Shown here: positions 10,300 through 22,015 of the stretch, piece by piece
How the letters are laid out: the number at the start of each line of letters is the position of its first letter
Position numbering within the stretch: position 1 is the stretch's first letter
Assembly: GCA_037127315.1 (NCBI GenBank)
Contig: JBBBDQ010001294.1
Location: 574,001 to 638,000, forward strand
Direction of reading: 5' to 3'
Origin: Ascarosepion bandense
Lineage: Eukaryota; Mollusca; Cephalopoda; Sepiida; Sepiidae
DNA: 64,000 nt
The notes under the pieces: model-generated
What the model was told of the DNA's origin: nothing
Seen by the model: the letters and a program-made list of their open reading frames with translations, nothing else
The model's database searches: none
Program-made: the position numbers and the translations under genes

Positions 10300-10930
10300 G
10301 TGAAAAAGACCATCATGATAACCTGTCAGAAACTTGAAAACAGCATGCTGTACTGCTTGGCATTCATTTTAGAAGCTCCAATACAAACATTTCAAAGTGT
10401 TTGCAAAGAATTCAGAAAGAGATTGATAATATATCCAGTCAACATCATGGTATTTAGAGTGATCACTAGTGATTGCAACATTATGCCTCCATTCATCTTC
10501 CCATGTGGCCTAAACACTCAAGTGCTTTGAGGAGGTAGTGCTGTCCTGAGTCAAGAGGGTGGCTGTTGAAATACTCTATATCTGGCAACAGAACTCTGCA
10601 CCATGCCACACATGCAGGAAAACATGGCTACCAGTTAATTTCTGTGACTCCATCTCTGCTTAAATCTGGCCACCTAACTTTCCAGTCTGCAACCCCCTTG
10701 ATTATTAGGTGTAGGGCACAGTTGAATGTGAAACTAACAAAACACTTTGTAACACCAAAGATAAACTGAAGTTAAGGATTATGGCAGCATTCACCAATGA
10801 AAGAGTCCAGAAGAGATGCAGGAAATTCCAAAGTCATCTGAAGGCCATGGTTGAAGCCAATGGCAATTTTAAATTTACTCTATATTATTTCCAGATATTT
10901 TTGTGTAGTTTTGCTAAATATATCTGTTAA
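10300..10930 (+). pseudogene. Mariner/Tc1-like transposase relic
   Basis: Reading across frames gives 'VISDCNIMPPFIFPCGLNT', then 'NRTLHHATHAGKHGYQ' and its frame-shifted 'APCHT' equivalent, 'IWPPNFPVCNPLDY*VWG', and a C-terminal 'KLRIMAAFTNERVQKRCRKF'. These are the catalytic-core landmarks of mariner-type DDE/D transposases. Several stops and frameshifts make it dead. A second relic lies at 21170-21560. The first 100 bp also match 38770-38882. Confidence 0.75.
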
Positions 10931-11056
10931 AATGAATTTTTTTGTAATTTAGACAATAATTCATCCTTTAGATATAAAGACATAAGAAGACTTCTTTATC
11001 ATCATATTTTGATCTCAGATTAAGTTTTTATATCTCAATTTTTACACATATCCATG

Positions 11057-11100
<44 letters not shown>

Positions 11101-11364
11101 ACATACATACATACATATTAATATATTGTTTAAAATATGCTTTACTTATGATGCCAGAATGCTCAGTATTAGAGATAGTAATTTTCAATATAGACTCTGT
11201 GGCCACAGGAATCACCACTGCATAGTGACTGTTAGTTTTAGCTTAAGGTAGGAAAATGAATAATATACACTGTTAATTATTATATATTCAAACTTTCTTT
11301 ATTTACATCTATATTTCTTCCTTACTGTCTTCCTAAATATACCTACAATCACACACACAAACAT
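10931..11364. other. Unassigned AT-rich sequence with (AT)n at 11060-11094
   Basis: Contains an (AT)17-type run and a short (CATA)n. Nothing else recognised. Confidence 0.5.
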
Positions 11365-11487
<123 letters not shown>

Positions 11488-11714
11488 CACATTGTGTACA
11501 CAGATAGCTCAGTAATAAGATGTTCGTCTAATGACAAATTAGTTGGATTTTGATCCTGGCTTGAAGCTAAACAGATAATCTGGCTGCACTGATGAGCTGT
11601 GTTACAGCAAAACAGGTTTGTCTGCAGGTGATTATTCATTGCTCTTGCTAGTCAATAGACCACTTTAGAGAGGGGTAGATTTCATGTAAATGTGACTACT
11701 TATGGCTTTACACT
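11488..11714 (+). mobile_element. SINE-Hb copy 2
   Basis: Nearly identical to 9455-9676 across about 225 bp, including the upstream CA run. Only a few differences are visible (for example ACAGAT for ACGTAT in the body). This suggests a local duplication or very recent retroposition. Confidence 0.85.
11584..11627 (+). ncRNA. Type I hammerhead ribozyme, SINE-Hb copy 2
   Basis: Same sequence as 9548-9591: perfect stem I (CUGCA/UGCAG) and stem II (GCUGU/ACAGC), CUGAUGA intact, GAAA changed to AAAA, cleavage triplet GUC. Confidence 0.75.
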
Positions 11715-11840
11715 ACGTTATTTGATTACTGAATTGAACACAGTTTAGTTCAGCCATCAACTTGAATGGTTTCAGTCATTAGGGTTTGTTTACATCCTGT
11801 GAATAACCTGCTATGAAAGATGCCTATCTCTGGCATTGTG

Positions 11841-11980
11841 CAGATAGCTAAGTGGTAAGATGTTCGTCTAATGACAAATTAGTCAGATTTCGATCCTGGC
11901 TTGAAGCCCCACAGATTATCTAGCTGCACTGAAGAGCTGTGATACAGCAAACCAGGCTTTTATGCAGATAATTCACAGCA
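11841..11980 (+). mobile_element. SINE-Hb copy 3, diverged
   Basis: Box A-like 'TAGCTAAGTGGTAAGATG' and a good box B 'GATTTCGATCCTGG'. Tail 11924-11967 keeps stem I and stem II but reads CUGAAGA and AAAC at the core positions, so it is a decayed hammerhead. Confidence 0.75.
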
Positions 11981-12264
11981 ACATTTCATTTAAACATGTT
12001 TCATTGAATATGGCTGACAAGGCAAGTCTAATTAAATTCTTATTTAGTTTTTCCAATAGTCTTTCTTAGTTTTTCCAATAGTTTTTCTGTTTGGTGAGAC
12101 TGAGGGAGGGCAAAAACTTTTAATATTGACTCAAAGGCTTTTGGATACTTCATTAGCATTTTGCAAGGGGTTTTGTTTTTAGGTGCTGTTAATTTCATTA
12201 CATGTTTGACTTTTCAAGATGAATTTTTTGTGTGTTGTTTTGAATACGAGTAGGAGTGTTTATT

Positions 12265-12500
12265 TTAAGCTTCAGGGAAAACTGTGCAAGTTATACAAAG
12301 GAAATATTGTACAACCCAATTGCAAATGTAAATACTTAAACATGTCTGATCATGAATTCACTGACAATCAAATTGAACTCTTTAATGTCAGCTCAAATTA
12401 CCACCTCCAACCTAGATATAGCCCCATCCAAAAGGAAATCAAAATACTCTACCATTCAATTCAACAGCTGACAATGGAAAAATTAATTAATATTTATTCT
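12265..12500 (+). pseudogene. Fragment of a second PLE family, N-terminal region
   Basis: The frame reads 'KLCKLYKGNIVQPN', 'YLNMSDHEFTDNQIELFNVS', 'NYHLQPRY' and 'EIKILYHSIQQL'. This aligns motif for motif with the N-terminal part of the PLE at 8.7-9.4 kb ('KLNKLYKGKILLPN', 'TPDEIEFLNLGPNFHV'), but is clearly more diverged and in the opposite orientation. The surrounding ORF ends at 12590 in unrelated sequence. Confidence 0.7.
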
Positions 12501-12590
12501 GGAGGGAAACAGTCCTCTGGACATTTTTACTTAGGTCTATTAGGGGCTCATGCTGACAGTGCAGGTGACACTGATGCTAAATGCTGTTAA

Positions 12591-12965
12591 GGAGACTCTG
12601 CTATAGTGGAGGGATTCCCATGCCAGTACATACAATAATGAACAAGCATACGGTCGAAAAAACAGATATTAGGACAAGCAATGACAAATACAACAGTATG
12701 TCAGGGATTGAATGTGGACAAAATTTTGACTTACTTTGTAACTTTTCCCACTAAAAATGAACAAGTCTGTCTTAGGCAGTGAAAAGGTCAATTGTTTTTA
12801 TCTCACTTTATTTATACACTTACAAGTGTACCCTCGCCTTCAAAAATGACAGCGAAATATTTGAGAGGATTATTGGTTGTTCAGATTTATTTATCATAAT
12901 CTTTAATCACCTCTCTTACTCCATATCTATTTATTTATTCTATATATCTATCTCAGTTTGTCCAC

Positions 12966-12967
<2 letters not shown>
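12591..12967. other. Unassigned sequence
   Basis: No supported feature. Confidence 0.45.

Positions 12968-13010
<43 letters not shown>
12968..13010. repeat. (ATCT)n microsatellite
   Basis: About eleven ATCT units immediately before SINE-Ha copy 1. Confidence 0.95.
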
Positions 13011-13011
<1 letters not shown>

Positions 13012-13319
13012 ATTTACGCTCTCACACCCTGATTGAGCACTCTGGAAGAATGGTAGATTTTGAAAAAACAGTAGCTACTCTAGCATCTATGCATCATTTT
13101 TTTTAGTAATGAATTAGAACACTCTCAGCTATTGGAGTGTCTATACATGATATATCACATGCTAAAAGTCTGCCTCCTTCTACCGTGTGCTCATAGCTCA
13201 AAGGCAGAATCTCCAACTGACAACAATTCGGTCGGGTTTCAATCCTGGGTAAAAAGCAATTGGATATCTAACCGTACTGATAAGCTGTGATACAGCAAAA
13301 CAGATCTGTCTGTGGATGA

Positions 13320-13320
<1 letters not shown>
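13012..13320 (+). mobile_element. SINE-Ha copy 1 (tRNA-like middle, hammerhead tail)
   Basis: About 310 bp. The first 170 bp match 59158-59330. A tRNA-like segment follows with box A-like 'ATAGCTCAAAGGCAGAAT' and box B 'GGGTTTCAATCCTGGG'. The tail at 13272-13315 is a hammerhead with CUGAUAA and AAAA at the two core sites (G8 and G12 lost), so probably inactive. It ends at an AT microsatellite (13323-13352). Confidence 0.8.
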
Positions 13321-13354
<34 letters not shown>

Positions 13355-13485
13355 CATCATAATTCCTTGTAATTTTAAAAATTGTGTGTTCAAAAATTTT
13401 CTCCCACGTGAACGTTAAAAAAAGCATTGTTACATGAGCATTCTTAAAAAAATTAAAAAATTAAAAATAGTGGTAAATGGTATTG

Positions 13486-13535
13486 AAAATTGCCTGAAGA
13501 TACCACTCATGGTAGAAACCTAGGTCACATAATAA
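13486..13535 (+). ncRNA. R-HH hammerhead-like motif with palindromic helix III
   Basis: CUGAAGA at 13494-13500, stem II UACC with GGUA around a 6-nt loop, GAAA at 13515-13518, then ACCUAGGU, a perfect 8-nt palindrome giving a 3-bp helix III, then C at 13526. Stem I is eroded here (UUGC against ACAU). The related copy at 14525 has GCAG, which would pair. Confidence 0.55.
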
Positions 13536-13574
13536 CTTGTTTACACATGGAAAAAAAAATAGGACCGGCATGGG

Positions 13575-13640
13575 CAACATCCATATACAAGCCTGTTTTG
13601 CTTACTTGTGTGGCTAAACTTCCACTTGCTTCCATGATAG
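13575..13640 (-). mobile_element. SINE-Hb tail fragment
   Basis: Minus strand carries a decayed copy of the hammerhead tail (stem I remnant CCACA, helix III ACAGGCUUGU). No tRNA head is visible. Confidence 0.5.
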
Positions 13641-13850
13641 AAACTCAACTGATCTGGAGTCAGTCAAAGTCTCTACTTCCTAAGCCAAAAGTGCATGGAG
13701 GGAGAGAGGAGAAATTTTGCACACACCAGTCATCAGGAGAACTCAATTCATTACTGAAGAATAACACGTAAATCGCAGAAGTGGTAGCTGTTTTTAATAT
13801 TTTTCTCTTCAGAGAGCTCAATCGTAATGAGAGCATAATATATTAGTCAT

Positions 13851-13894
13851 CCACATGCAAGCCTGTTTCACTGTATCACAGCTCATCAGTGTGG
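13851..13894 (-). ncRNA. Type I hammerhead ribozyme, isolated SINE tail
   Basis: Stem I CCACA with UGUGG, five pairs. CUGAUGA (13889-13883) and GAAA (13869-13866) both intact. Stem II GCUGU with ACAGU, closing G-U pair. Helix III ACAGGCUUGC carries a U-to-C change at 16.1, which should weaken cleavage. The tRNA head is missing. Confidence 0.75.
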
Positions 13895-13914
13895 TTAGAC
13901 CTCCACTTGGTATA

Positions 13915-13990
13915 TTTATTTTTCATTTGAAAATAAATTCTTTCTGCAACCTCGGTTTTAACCTTTCGGTATCTTCAGGCGAATTATGAT
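13915..13990 (-). repeat. R-HH repeat fragment
   Basis: Minus strand reads CGCCUGAAGAUACC and CCGAGGUUGCAGAAA with the spacer altered. A decayed hammerhead region of the family at 14475-14665. Confidence 0.5.
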
Positions 13991-14474
13991 AACTGATTTT
14001 TTGTTTTTCAAATGTACAAACAAGGATTTTTTATGAATGCATGACAGGAATTTTTAAAAAAACAAAAATTTTCAAAATAAGGGAGGAGTTACTTAAGGAT
14101 CTTAAAATACTTTCATCCATATTTGCACGAACCAAATATGTATTTATAGGTGTGATTACATATGGAACATTATTTCTGATCTTTCATTCATTAATTTTTT
14201 TTTTTTGCTGGAAACAACATAATCTCTAAGTTTTCTTCCTGGCACAATCCACACAAATCACCACCATTGTATGGTTTGGCTATTTTTACAATACTCCAAG
14301 TTATATCAGGTCCTTTTCAATTTTAATTTCCACATATGCCCACCTAGTTTGGTTCAATTTTGAAGGTTTTCTAGTATAAATGTAGATTTATGATTATTCC
14401 ATCTGTTTTTAAAAATTCCTGGCTAGCCATGTGCAGAAATTAAAATTGAAAAATTGAAAAGACCCTGATTCGTA
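13991..14474. other. Unassigned AT-rich sequence
   Basis: No supported feature. The short plus-strand ORF at 14041-14229 has no recognisable content. Confidence 0.4.
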
Positions 14475-14657
14475 TATCTGAAAAAAAGAAAATCAGTTAT
14501 AATAAATCACCTAGAGATACTCAAAGATTGAAACCTAGGTTGCAGAAATAACTAATTTCATAATGAAAAATATTCAAAAGTTCTCCAATATAAACATATT
14601 GAACACTTTTTAATACAATTCAGTACTGGTCTCATTTAACTATGACCAAAAATTAAC

Positions 14658-14665
<8 letters not shown>
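14475..14665 (+). repeat. R-HH repeat, longest plus-strand copy
   Basis: Hammerhead-derived start (helix III 'AAACCTAGGTTGCAG' retained, CUGA core lost), then about 130 bp that match 9755-9880 in reverse. It ends at an AT microsatellite (14666-14707), as many copies of these families do. Confidence 0.65.
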
Positions 14666-14713
<48 letters not shown>

Positions 14714-14714
14714 A

Positions 14715-15345
14715 TTTTGTTATGGATAAACCCAAAAAGGATAAGCCCATTACTGTTAAAAAGTGCCCCCCTTTATCTGAGACTTCCCTGGATTGGATCA
14801 AAGTGTGAAAGCATGGCTAGACAGATTTCATGTGAAGTTCATTGTTGTTTTTCTTGGCCGAGATATATATAGTATTTACAACTCAGCCCATGTTATGTTT
14901 TGGACATAAGGATGCCCTTTTTTCCCACCAAATTAATTCCATTATTTATAAATACAATTGTAGTTGCAGAGCTGACTACATAGGAAAGACAACAGCATCT
15001 TGACATGAGAATAAAGCAACATGTCCCCAATAAGATAAGAAGCCACACCTTATCTCAAAATTGACTCATTCCAAATACTTACAGATCAGCCATTTGTGAG
15101 CACCTTTTAAAGAATAGAAAGTGTGCTGTGAAATTTTGTGTAGATTGGTTCACTGTTGTGGCCTGGTCTCACTCTTTATTTAATGTGATTTGTTGGGACT
15201 CAATCTTATTGGCCTCTAGCTCTTTGCATTCATAATTTTTCCCCCTTCATTTTCCATGACACACTACATTTTAATTCTAAATTAAATCTCCTATAGAGGC
15301 CTGATGAGTGGGAGCAAGTTGCTTCACTTTTTATTACTATTTCAT
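14715..15345 (+). pseudogene. PLE 3' fragment with GIY-YIG domain
   Basis: Frames read 'KDALFSHQINSIIYKYNCSC' (in parts) and 'ADYIGKTTAS', then frame-shifted 'MRIKQHVPNKIRSHTLS' and 'RSAICEHLLKNRKCAVKF'. This is the GIY-YIG endonuclease end of a PLE of a different family from the one at 6.5-9.4 kb. Stops and at least two frameshifts are present. The segment from 15303 ('CTGATGAGTGGGAGCAAG') could be a decayed hammerhead, but no GAAA follows. Confidence 0.7.
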
Positions 15346-15399
15346 AATGTGTAACAACAAGCTACACACTTTCATTTCTTTAATATATATATATATATA

Positions 15400-15800
15400 T
15401 TTAGAGGAAAACTCAAAACATAATTAAACAGTTATAAATTCAGAATTTATTTCAGCAGTGTAAAACATTTACAACTGCCTCCTTCAGACCACTGAAAAAT
15501 AAATAAATGTTAATTACACTGAGAAAATTAAAAGAAAAACAGACAAGGTGAACCTTGTATCATTTAAACTGGAAATAAATTAAAAATAGATACATCAAAT
15601 CACACATATGACACAATACAGATAAGAGATACATACATTATAAAAACATACAAAAAAACAATATTAGGAGAAAATATATACATACATAAAACAGAGAATA
15701 GGAATAATACAAAATAAACACACACACTTAAACAAATGAAAGAACAAAAGCAGAAGAGAAAGAAAAGTGGATAGAGAAGAGGGGACAGATAACATAAACA
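15400..15800. repeat. Dispersed repeat, pair with 4150-4560
   Basis: Same order of shared blocks as 4150-4560, including the poly-purine-like end. Unknown class. Confidence 0.65.
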
Positions 15801-15945
15801 TTTTTAGAAAATAAGAACATTTTTTAAATTTTTTCAAAAATTCTTAAAAAGTTAAATTTTATTTTTGGGGCTTACTCAGACTATTGAAAAAAAAAAATAT
15901 ATATATATACAAATAAATACAGAACAGTCTATATTATGATAAAGA

Positions 15946-15986
<41 letters not shown>

Positions 15987-16614
15987 CTTCACTACTAGAT
16001 GACATAATTATTGCAATAAAATAAAATAATAAGGCACTGTTAAAGAACAAACACATGGCAAGAGCTTTCATTACTGGTAGTAAAGAGAATGAAATGAGCC
16101 GACACTGCCTTGGTATTTCTGTAATGAACTGAGCTGATTCTGCCTCACTATTGTCTCTTTCTCCATGAGTGTGACAGGATATATATATATATTCAATAGT
16201 CTTTATTATAATAGAGAATATGATTTCAATGAGACATTTAATGAGAGGGCAAAGCAAGTGTAGAGAAAACATTTCAGAGGCAAAAGGGGAAGAGAAAAAA
16301 AATGCCATTCCCATCTAGGTACATATTACTCCAGTAGATATTTTTTGCATGTTTGCAAGCTGTCATTCTTTCAGATCTCTTGTTTAACAAGCTACCTTGC
16401 TCTGGATATAACGTTAGCACCAACTTTTCTTCTGACAAAATATTTCCAATACTATGTTCTTTTGATGTTTCCCATAGGTTGAATTTTTTGGGGTTTAAAT
16501 TTAAACACATCCCAAAATGCACTGAATGCAGGCTTTCTAGAAATTCTTCAAATAAATATATTATTGAAGAAAAAAGAGGTATTTGTCTATACTTCTGAGA
16601 TGAGGTAGCATTTG
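15801..16614. other. Unassigned sequence with (AT)n at 15948-15982
   Basis: The overlapping ORFs on both strands at 15934-16693 show no family motif, no splice sites that I could support and low-complexity ends. Confidence 0.4.
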
Positions 16615-16860
16615 CACTATTTATATTGTTCAGACTATTGTCCTCATCTTTATTGCCCTGTTTTTGACCATTGTACACTGTAGCCTTCTTCATGTGGTAG
16701 GAATTTCAAGTAGAACAATTTATTACGATCTCAAGGGTATATGATTTTCATTCCAAAGAGTTAAGTTAAAAGGAAATAACTACATGGCTACCATCACACA
16801 TGGAATGAAAATGATATACCCCAGAGATCATAATAAAGGGTTCGCTTTGAAATTCCTAAT
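16615..16860. mobile_element. SINE-K fragments, head-to-head
   Basis: 16615-16710 (minus) match the SINE-K tail (58620-58730); 16758-16860 (plus) match its body ('GGAAATAACTACATGG...CCCCAGAGATCA'). The two pieces are in opposite orientation. Confidence 0.5.
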
Positions 16861-17044
16861 GAAAAAATGAGGGTATGAAAGAGCATTAATTGAAGAGGGG
16901 CACGAAATCAGACTTGAATTTAAGCACCAAATGATTCAATTCATGAGGAACATCAACCCCACTTCAATTTAAAAGGCAATTAAGTATGAGAAAAATGTTT
17001 TTCAAACTATTGGTGAATAAATAAGACACCACCAATAACACAAA

Positions 17045-17480
17045 TAAACTAGGCTTCTTCTTCATGTGCTGTGTCCCTTCAGGATGTAGGCTATCATGGA
17101 TTTCCACTTGTCTCCATTTTCTCACTTGTCTTTATTTGCTCAAGCCTATCAAGTAGATCTCATGCTGCTTTCTCCTGTCTCTCTTTCCTTCCATCCATCT
17201 TGTGAGTATTAAATTCTCCAGGCCCTCCTTCCTCATTACATGTCCCAGAAACCTCATTTGTCTCTTCCTTATGTTAAGCATAATGTTTTCTTCTAATTTC
17301 CATCCTCTCCAACACCTCATCGTTAGTTTCATGCTCAATCCATGGTTTCCTCAGCATCCTTCAATAAAACCAAATTTCTGCTGTCTCCTTCATCCTTGAG
17401 GATATCATCCAACATTCACTGCCATACAGAAGGACAGATATCATATAACAATCCAGCACTCTTTTCTTTGTTTCCAGTGA
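17045..17480 (-). mobile_element. LINE-C 3' fragment
   Basis: Minus strand reads 'RKRQMRFLGHVMRKEGLENL' and 'ILTRWMEGKRDRRKQ', the conserved C-terminal segment of the family. The GAA-type tail is at 17052-17060. Confidence 0.75.
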
Positions 17481-18754
17481 ACTAGGCATGATGTCTTAAA
17501 TAAAATATTCAGAGAGTTCAGATTCTGATTTATAAGAGAGTTTTGATGGAGTGTTCATTAGAGTATCATCGGCATTAGCCAAGACATAATATTATAACTG
17601 TTAGTAATGACTTACAACAGTGGTGATGTAGAATCAAAATTTATTCAGAGTAGAAAAAATAGCTTTTTGCTGCAGTGTGTATAATAACAGTGACAACGAG
17701 AAATTAGAAACATGTTGGTGTCATTTGTTTTCTTTAATATGTGTAAAGAAATGAAAATAAATATTCTGAAATATGGAATAATTATTAGTCTAAAAATGCA
17801 GCAACAACTGCAACAACAACTGGAAACTCTAGAAAGAAAAACAAAAGTTAATTTAAATAATTCAGAAAAAATGGAAAATTCTTGAATTTCTTTCACTCCC
17901 AACACAGTTGCGAATACCAAAACAGAACTCACAGACAATTCAGATAATGAAATTAACTTTTCTGTTTATTTTAGAAGACACAAGCAAATTTTTATAAAAA
18001 ATACAGTGAGTGGGAAGACATGAAAAAAACAAGACTTTTGTTGAGAAAATTATCACTATGAAAAATACTATAATTTTGTACTACTGAGAAAACCAGGAGA
18101 AATTTGCTTTGAAGAAAAGGTAAATATTTTTATTAAAATTTTTTGTGAGGAAAATTATTTGTTATTCACTACTTATTAGAAATGTATCAATCTGACCAAA
18201 AGAAGACAGTGACAATTTTGTCGCATATGCTGGAATCATTAACAAGGAATGTGAAAAATTCAAATTAAATGAGCCGACTCTGAATATGTCAAAAAGATTA
18301 AGGATTAATGGTGAAAAAAGACACTAAAATATGTGCTAGAATCCTAACAAAACTGGAACATAATAAGAAATTAACACAAGAAATATCAGATGAATATAAG
18401 AGAATCTTAAATCTGTGACATTATATGAAGAAACATGAAGAAAAGAATGTGTATATAGACAAGCTAAAGAAAATACGGGAAAAGAAAAATTAATCTATGT
18501 TTCCTATCTAATAAATGACTGTCCCTTTAAGAATTTAAATTACTACAAGTGTGGAAAAGTAAACCATAAAAAGTCACACCATAAAACTAAAACACCAATA
18601 ACTTCTCACAGAAAAAATTTCATACAGTGTTGAGATGGAAAAAATAATTGCAGAAAACCAAAAATAATTTTTATATGTGAAAATTAATAATGTAGATGTA
18701 AATATGCAAATAAACACAGATAGTTATATCACAATAATCAACAAAGGCACATGT

Positions 18755-19600
18755 GAAGCAAATGGAAACCTATATTAAAAAAAACTTTGAAAATCGTACA
18801 TGGAATGTTGGGTAAGAAATTATTTGTTATTGGTGAAATGACTTGTAACATTTCATTTTATAACAAACATGTAAAAGCTAAGGCTTACATGTTAAAAATT
18901 ACTAAAAATTTATTTAATACAGACTGGATGGAATTATTTGAGTTATGGTTTCTATCTATGAATATTTATGGCACAAATGTGAAATTTTAAAGAAAGAGTT
19001 GTAAAGATGTTTTCCAGATGTTCTGTTGAGTGAGTCAGGTTGGTGTTTCAAAGTCAACTCAAAATTTCAAGTTAAAAAGAATCAATGCCAATATTTAAAC
19101 CAAAATGTAGCGTAACATGCACAGCCTTGGATCAAGTCAGTGAAGTATTAGACAGCTTTGAAAAAATGGGAAAGCAAACAGAAAACCTATATTAAAAAAA
19201 GCTAATGAAGCATGTCAGGTGAGAAATTATTTTATTATTTATAAAATGAGTTTTAATGTTTCATTTCAAAACAAGTGTTTAAAAGCTAAAATATAGTACA
19301 AACTTATCCAGTAATGACTGAATTAAATTATTCAAGTTATAGGATTTGTCTATAAATATCTATCTATTGTAAAAATTATAACTAAAAAAAGTGAACAGTT
19401 TAAAAAAAACAATATGAAAATTCAAATAAAGAATTGAAAAAATGTTTTCCAGTTTTGTCAGATAAGTTGGGTTGGTGTTTCAAAGTCAAAGCATAATTTC
19501 AAGCCAAAAAAAAAGGATCAATACCAGTATTTAAACCAAAATGTGTAACGTTCACAGCCTTGGATCGAGTCAATGAAGTATTAGACAGCCTTGAAAAATG
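18755..19600 (+). repeat. Tandem duplication of about 410 bp inside the Gypsy relic
   Basis: The segment from 18765 ('GGAAACCTATATTAAAAAAA') to about 19165 is repeated from 19176 to 19600. Both copies contain 'GTTGGTGTTTCAAAGTCAA' and 'CAGCCTTGGATC.AGTCA'. They have diverged, so the duplication is old. Confidence 0.75.
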
Positions 19601-20212
19601 GGTATCATTGAAAAAAAATAGACCATTCAAAACGGGCAGCACCAGCAGTGTATGTAAAGGAAACAAATTTAAAAAATTGTGTTTGTGCTGATTTTTTGAC
19701 TGAGATACTTAAAGGTGCAGAGTCACATAACTGTCCATTACCAAGTCTAGAGGAAATTTTTTCTAAGTTAAACAATGGAAAATGCTTTCCAAACCTGGCT
19801 CTTTCTGAGACATATTTACAAATACAGGCTGAAAAAGACTGTTCAAAGGTAATAACAATAAATGCACACAAGGGATAAGTTCAACCAGCTTTCTTTAGGG
19901 ATAAAACTGGCTCCAGCCATATTTCAACAAGCTATCAACACTTGCAGACTGTTATTTTGCAGTTGCTTATCTGTATGATATATTGATTAAAAGTGTATCT
20001 AAGATACAACATACCAAGCATTTAAAAAGAATTTTTCAAAGATATCAGAGTATGGGTTCAAATTCAGTGAGGATAAGTGTAAATTGTTCTTGCCTAAAAT
20101 CCAGGACAAATTATTGACAAAAGTGGTTGTCAACCAGATTCTTTGGGGGCAAATGCAATTAAGAATATGCCTTCCCCAACAAACATTACGAGGCAGCAAG
20201 CATTTCTTGGAC

Positions 20213-20797
20213 TTTTTTTTTTAATCATTTCACCCCAAGCAAGGCAGAAATGCCACTGATGAGCGGGGTCTACATAACTGTAAAAAAATTAATTAGAAAA
20301 GAGTGAGGAGTACAAACTAGTTAAAAAGGAGCAATAGAAAGCTGAGAATGCAGGTGCGATGACAGATACATAGGTGGAGAGAAAGAGAAGGTTATACGGG
20401 GGTGGGGAGAGAGCTAGAGGCCTGCGGTGAGTAGATGAGTATTGACTTTGCATTTAAATTTCTGGAGGTTGTAGCCATCAGGAAAGCAAGAATATGGGAG
20501 AGAGTTCCACAGGCGGGAAGTGCGAGAGAAGAAGCTGCAGGAGTAGAATTGATGTCTGCATTTGACTAACCTGACTGTGAATGGGTGGGACCCAGTTGCC
20601 AGTCTGGTTGCACGAGTAAACACCTGTTGAAGAGGCACCAGTGACTTAAGTTCGTCTGAGCAGAAGCCATGAAAGTATTTATAGAACAGACAAAGGGAGG
20701 CCACATTTCGATGGTGGGGAAGTGGCTGCAGTCGAGTCGCCAGATCAGTACCTATCACATTACAGACTCTCCTTTGGAGCCTGTTGAGAATACTGAG
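20213..20797 (-). mobile_element. LINE-A, 5'-truncated, inserted in Gypsy pol
   Basis: The minus strand starts in the RT C-terminal region ('LSILNRLQRRVCNVIGTDLA'), continues with 'ASLCLFYKYFHGFCSDEL', 'TRLATGSHPFTVRL', 'TSRLWNSLPYSCFPDGYN' and 'KFKCKVNTHLL' to a stop near 20414, then a 200-bp 3' UTR and poly(A) (T-run 20213-20222). The tail domain is intact as a reading frame over 125 codons. Gypsy coding resumes exactly after it, and no clear target duplication is visible. Confidence 0.88.
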
Positions 20798-21169
20798 CTA
20801 GCAAATTATTATCAAACCAAAATACCTAACATGCAGAATTTGAGAGCTCCACTGAAAAATTTGCTTGAAAAAGGTATAAAGCAGAACTGGACTTATAAAT
20901 ATCTAGTAAATACTAATATAAGAGATTTTATTAGCTTACTACGATTCAAAAATGAAAATTCTATTGGATTCAAATGCTTGTGACAATGGTATGGGAGTGG
21001 TAAAAGTGATGACAATAACATGTAAATCAATGCACATGCATCACGTTTACTACTAGCAATAATATTTGCAGTGAAAAATTTTACAAATTCCTACATGGAA
21101 GAAGTTTTTTTTTACCACAGACTCTATTATCAAATTTTTTGTTTGAAAAAGGGAATTCTTACATATTCT

Positions 21170-21560
21170 TAGATTATAATGGTAGTGCTTCCCTGAGTGA
21201 AGAAGGTGGCTGCTAGAAGACCCTATATCTGATAACAGGACTCTGCACCATGCCAAACAAGCAGATGCACATAATCATGGAAGTGAGATAATTTCTGCAA
21301 ACACATCACCCCTTACATCTAGCCACGTAACTTCCCAAACTGCAACCTCCCTGATTATTATGTGTGAGGCACAGTTGAGCCAGAAACAAAATAATACCAA
21401 AGATAAACTGAAGGCAAGGATTATGGCTGCATTCACCAACTTAAACAAGGAAAACATGCAGAAGAATTACAGGAAATTCTGAAATCATCTGGAGGCCATT
21501 GATGAAATTTATTATAACAAAATAATTTTGTGCAACTTTATAAAATATATGTTAAAATGA
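21170..21560 (+). pseudogene. Second mariner-like transposase relic
   Basis: Parallel to 10515-10930 across about 380 bp, including 'CTGCACCATGCCA', a 'CCTGATTATTATG' site and a 'AAGGATTATGGCTGCATTCA' end. Heavily mutated. Confidence 0.7.
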
Positions 21561-22015
21561 GATGTCAGTCTTATTTTCTTTTTTTATGTAATTTAGATGA
21601 CAATATATCCATTGCACCTTATATATTTCCTTTTCAAAAAACATTGTTCCCAAACATATGTACTTCCAAATAATGATGTCATCATTTTCATATTATTCAG
21701 TAGGTTTTTATATTTTCCACTTGGCAAAACATATTTCTTGTAGAAGTCACCAGTGGATTCAGAATTAAATTTTAGTCTCAAAATTTGTTGCATTGTAAGT
21801 CAATTAACTAAAACTAATATTTTTCTTCCACTTGCTCCATATCTATTTCATAACAAGTACCAAATAATTTAAATTGATTTTCGTATTGCTGGAAGTCAGT
21901 GAAACAAGAGGAAAACTGGCTTGTCAAATCCTGAATAGAGCTCACAAATATGTCTGGCATTATATCTCTCTTGTGAGTTTTGAGATTCGGAAAATGAGAA
22001 CAGTTGGAGTAATTT

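Larger units (their letters stand above)
17690..21210 (+). pseudogene. Ty3/Gypsy retrotransposon relic (gag, protease, RT, RNase H)
   Basis: Order of remnants: gag ('KICARILTKLEHNKKLTQEI', 18330-18400); a decayed zinc knuckle ('YYKCGKVNHKKSHH', 18540-18590) with some Cys replaced; a protease-like segment (18690-18990, 'LFVIGEMTCNISFYNKHVKA' and 'NLFNTDWMELFELW'); RT from about 19560 ('NCVCADFLTEIL', 'LSETYLQIQAEKDCSKVITI'), a broken 'YDILIKS' in place of the YLDD box near 19975, and 'NPGQIIDKSGCQPD'; then, after a LINE insertion, 'LANYYQTKIPNMQNLRAPLK' and RNase H remains near 21060-21180. Many stops and shifts. No LTRs could be identified. Confidence 0.8.

Noticed and set aside
15303..15345. 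Hammerhead in the PLE 3' fragment (CTGATGAG)
   Set aside because: The GAAA half and pairing stems are absent.
16274..16693. 139-codon minus-strand ORF as a host exon
   Set aside because: It overlaps an opposing ORF and a SINE-K fragment, with no convincing splice sites or motifs.
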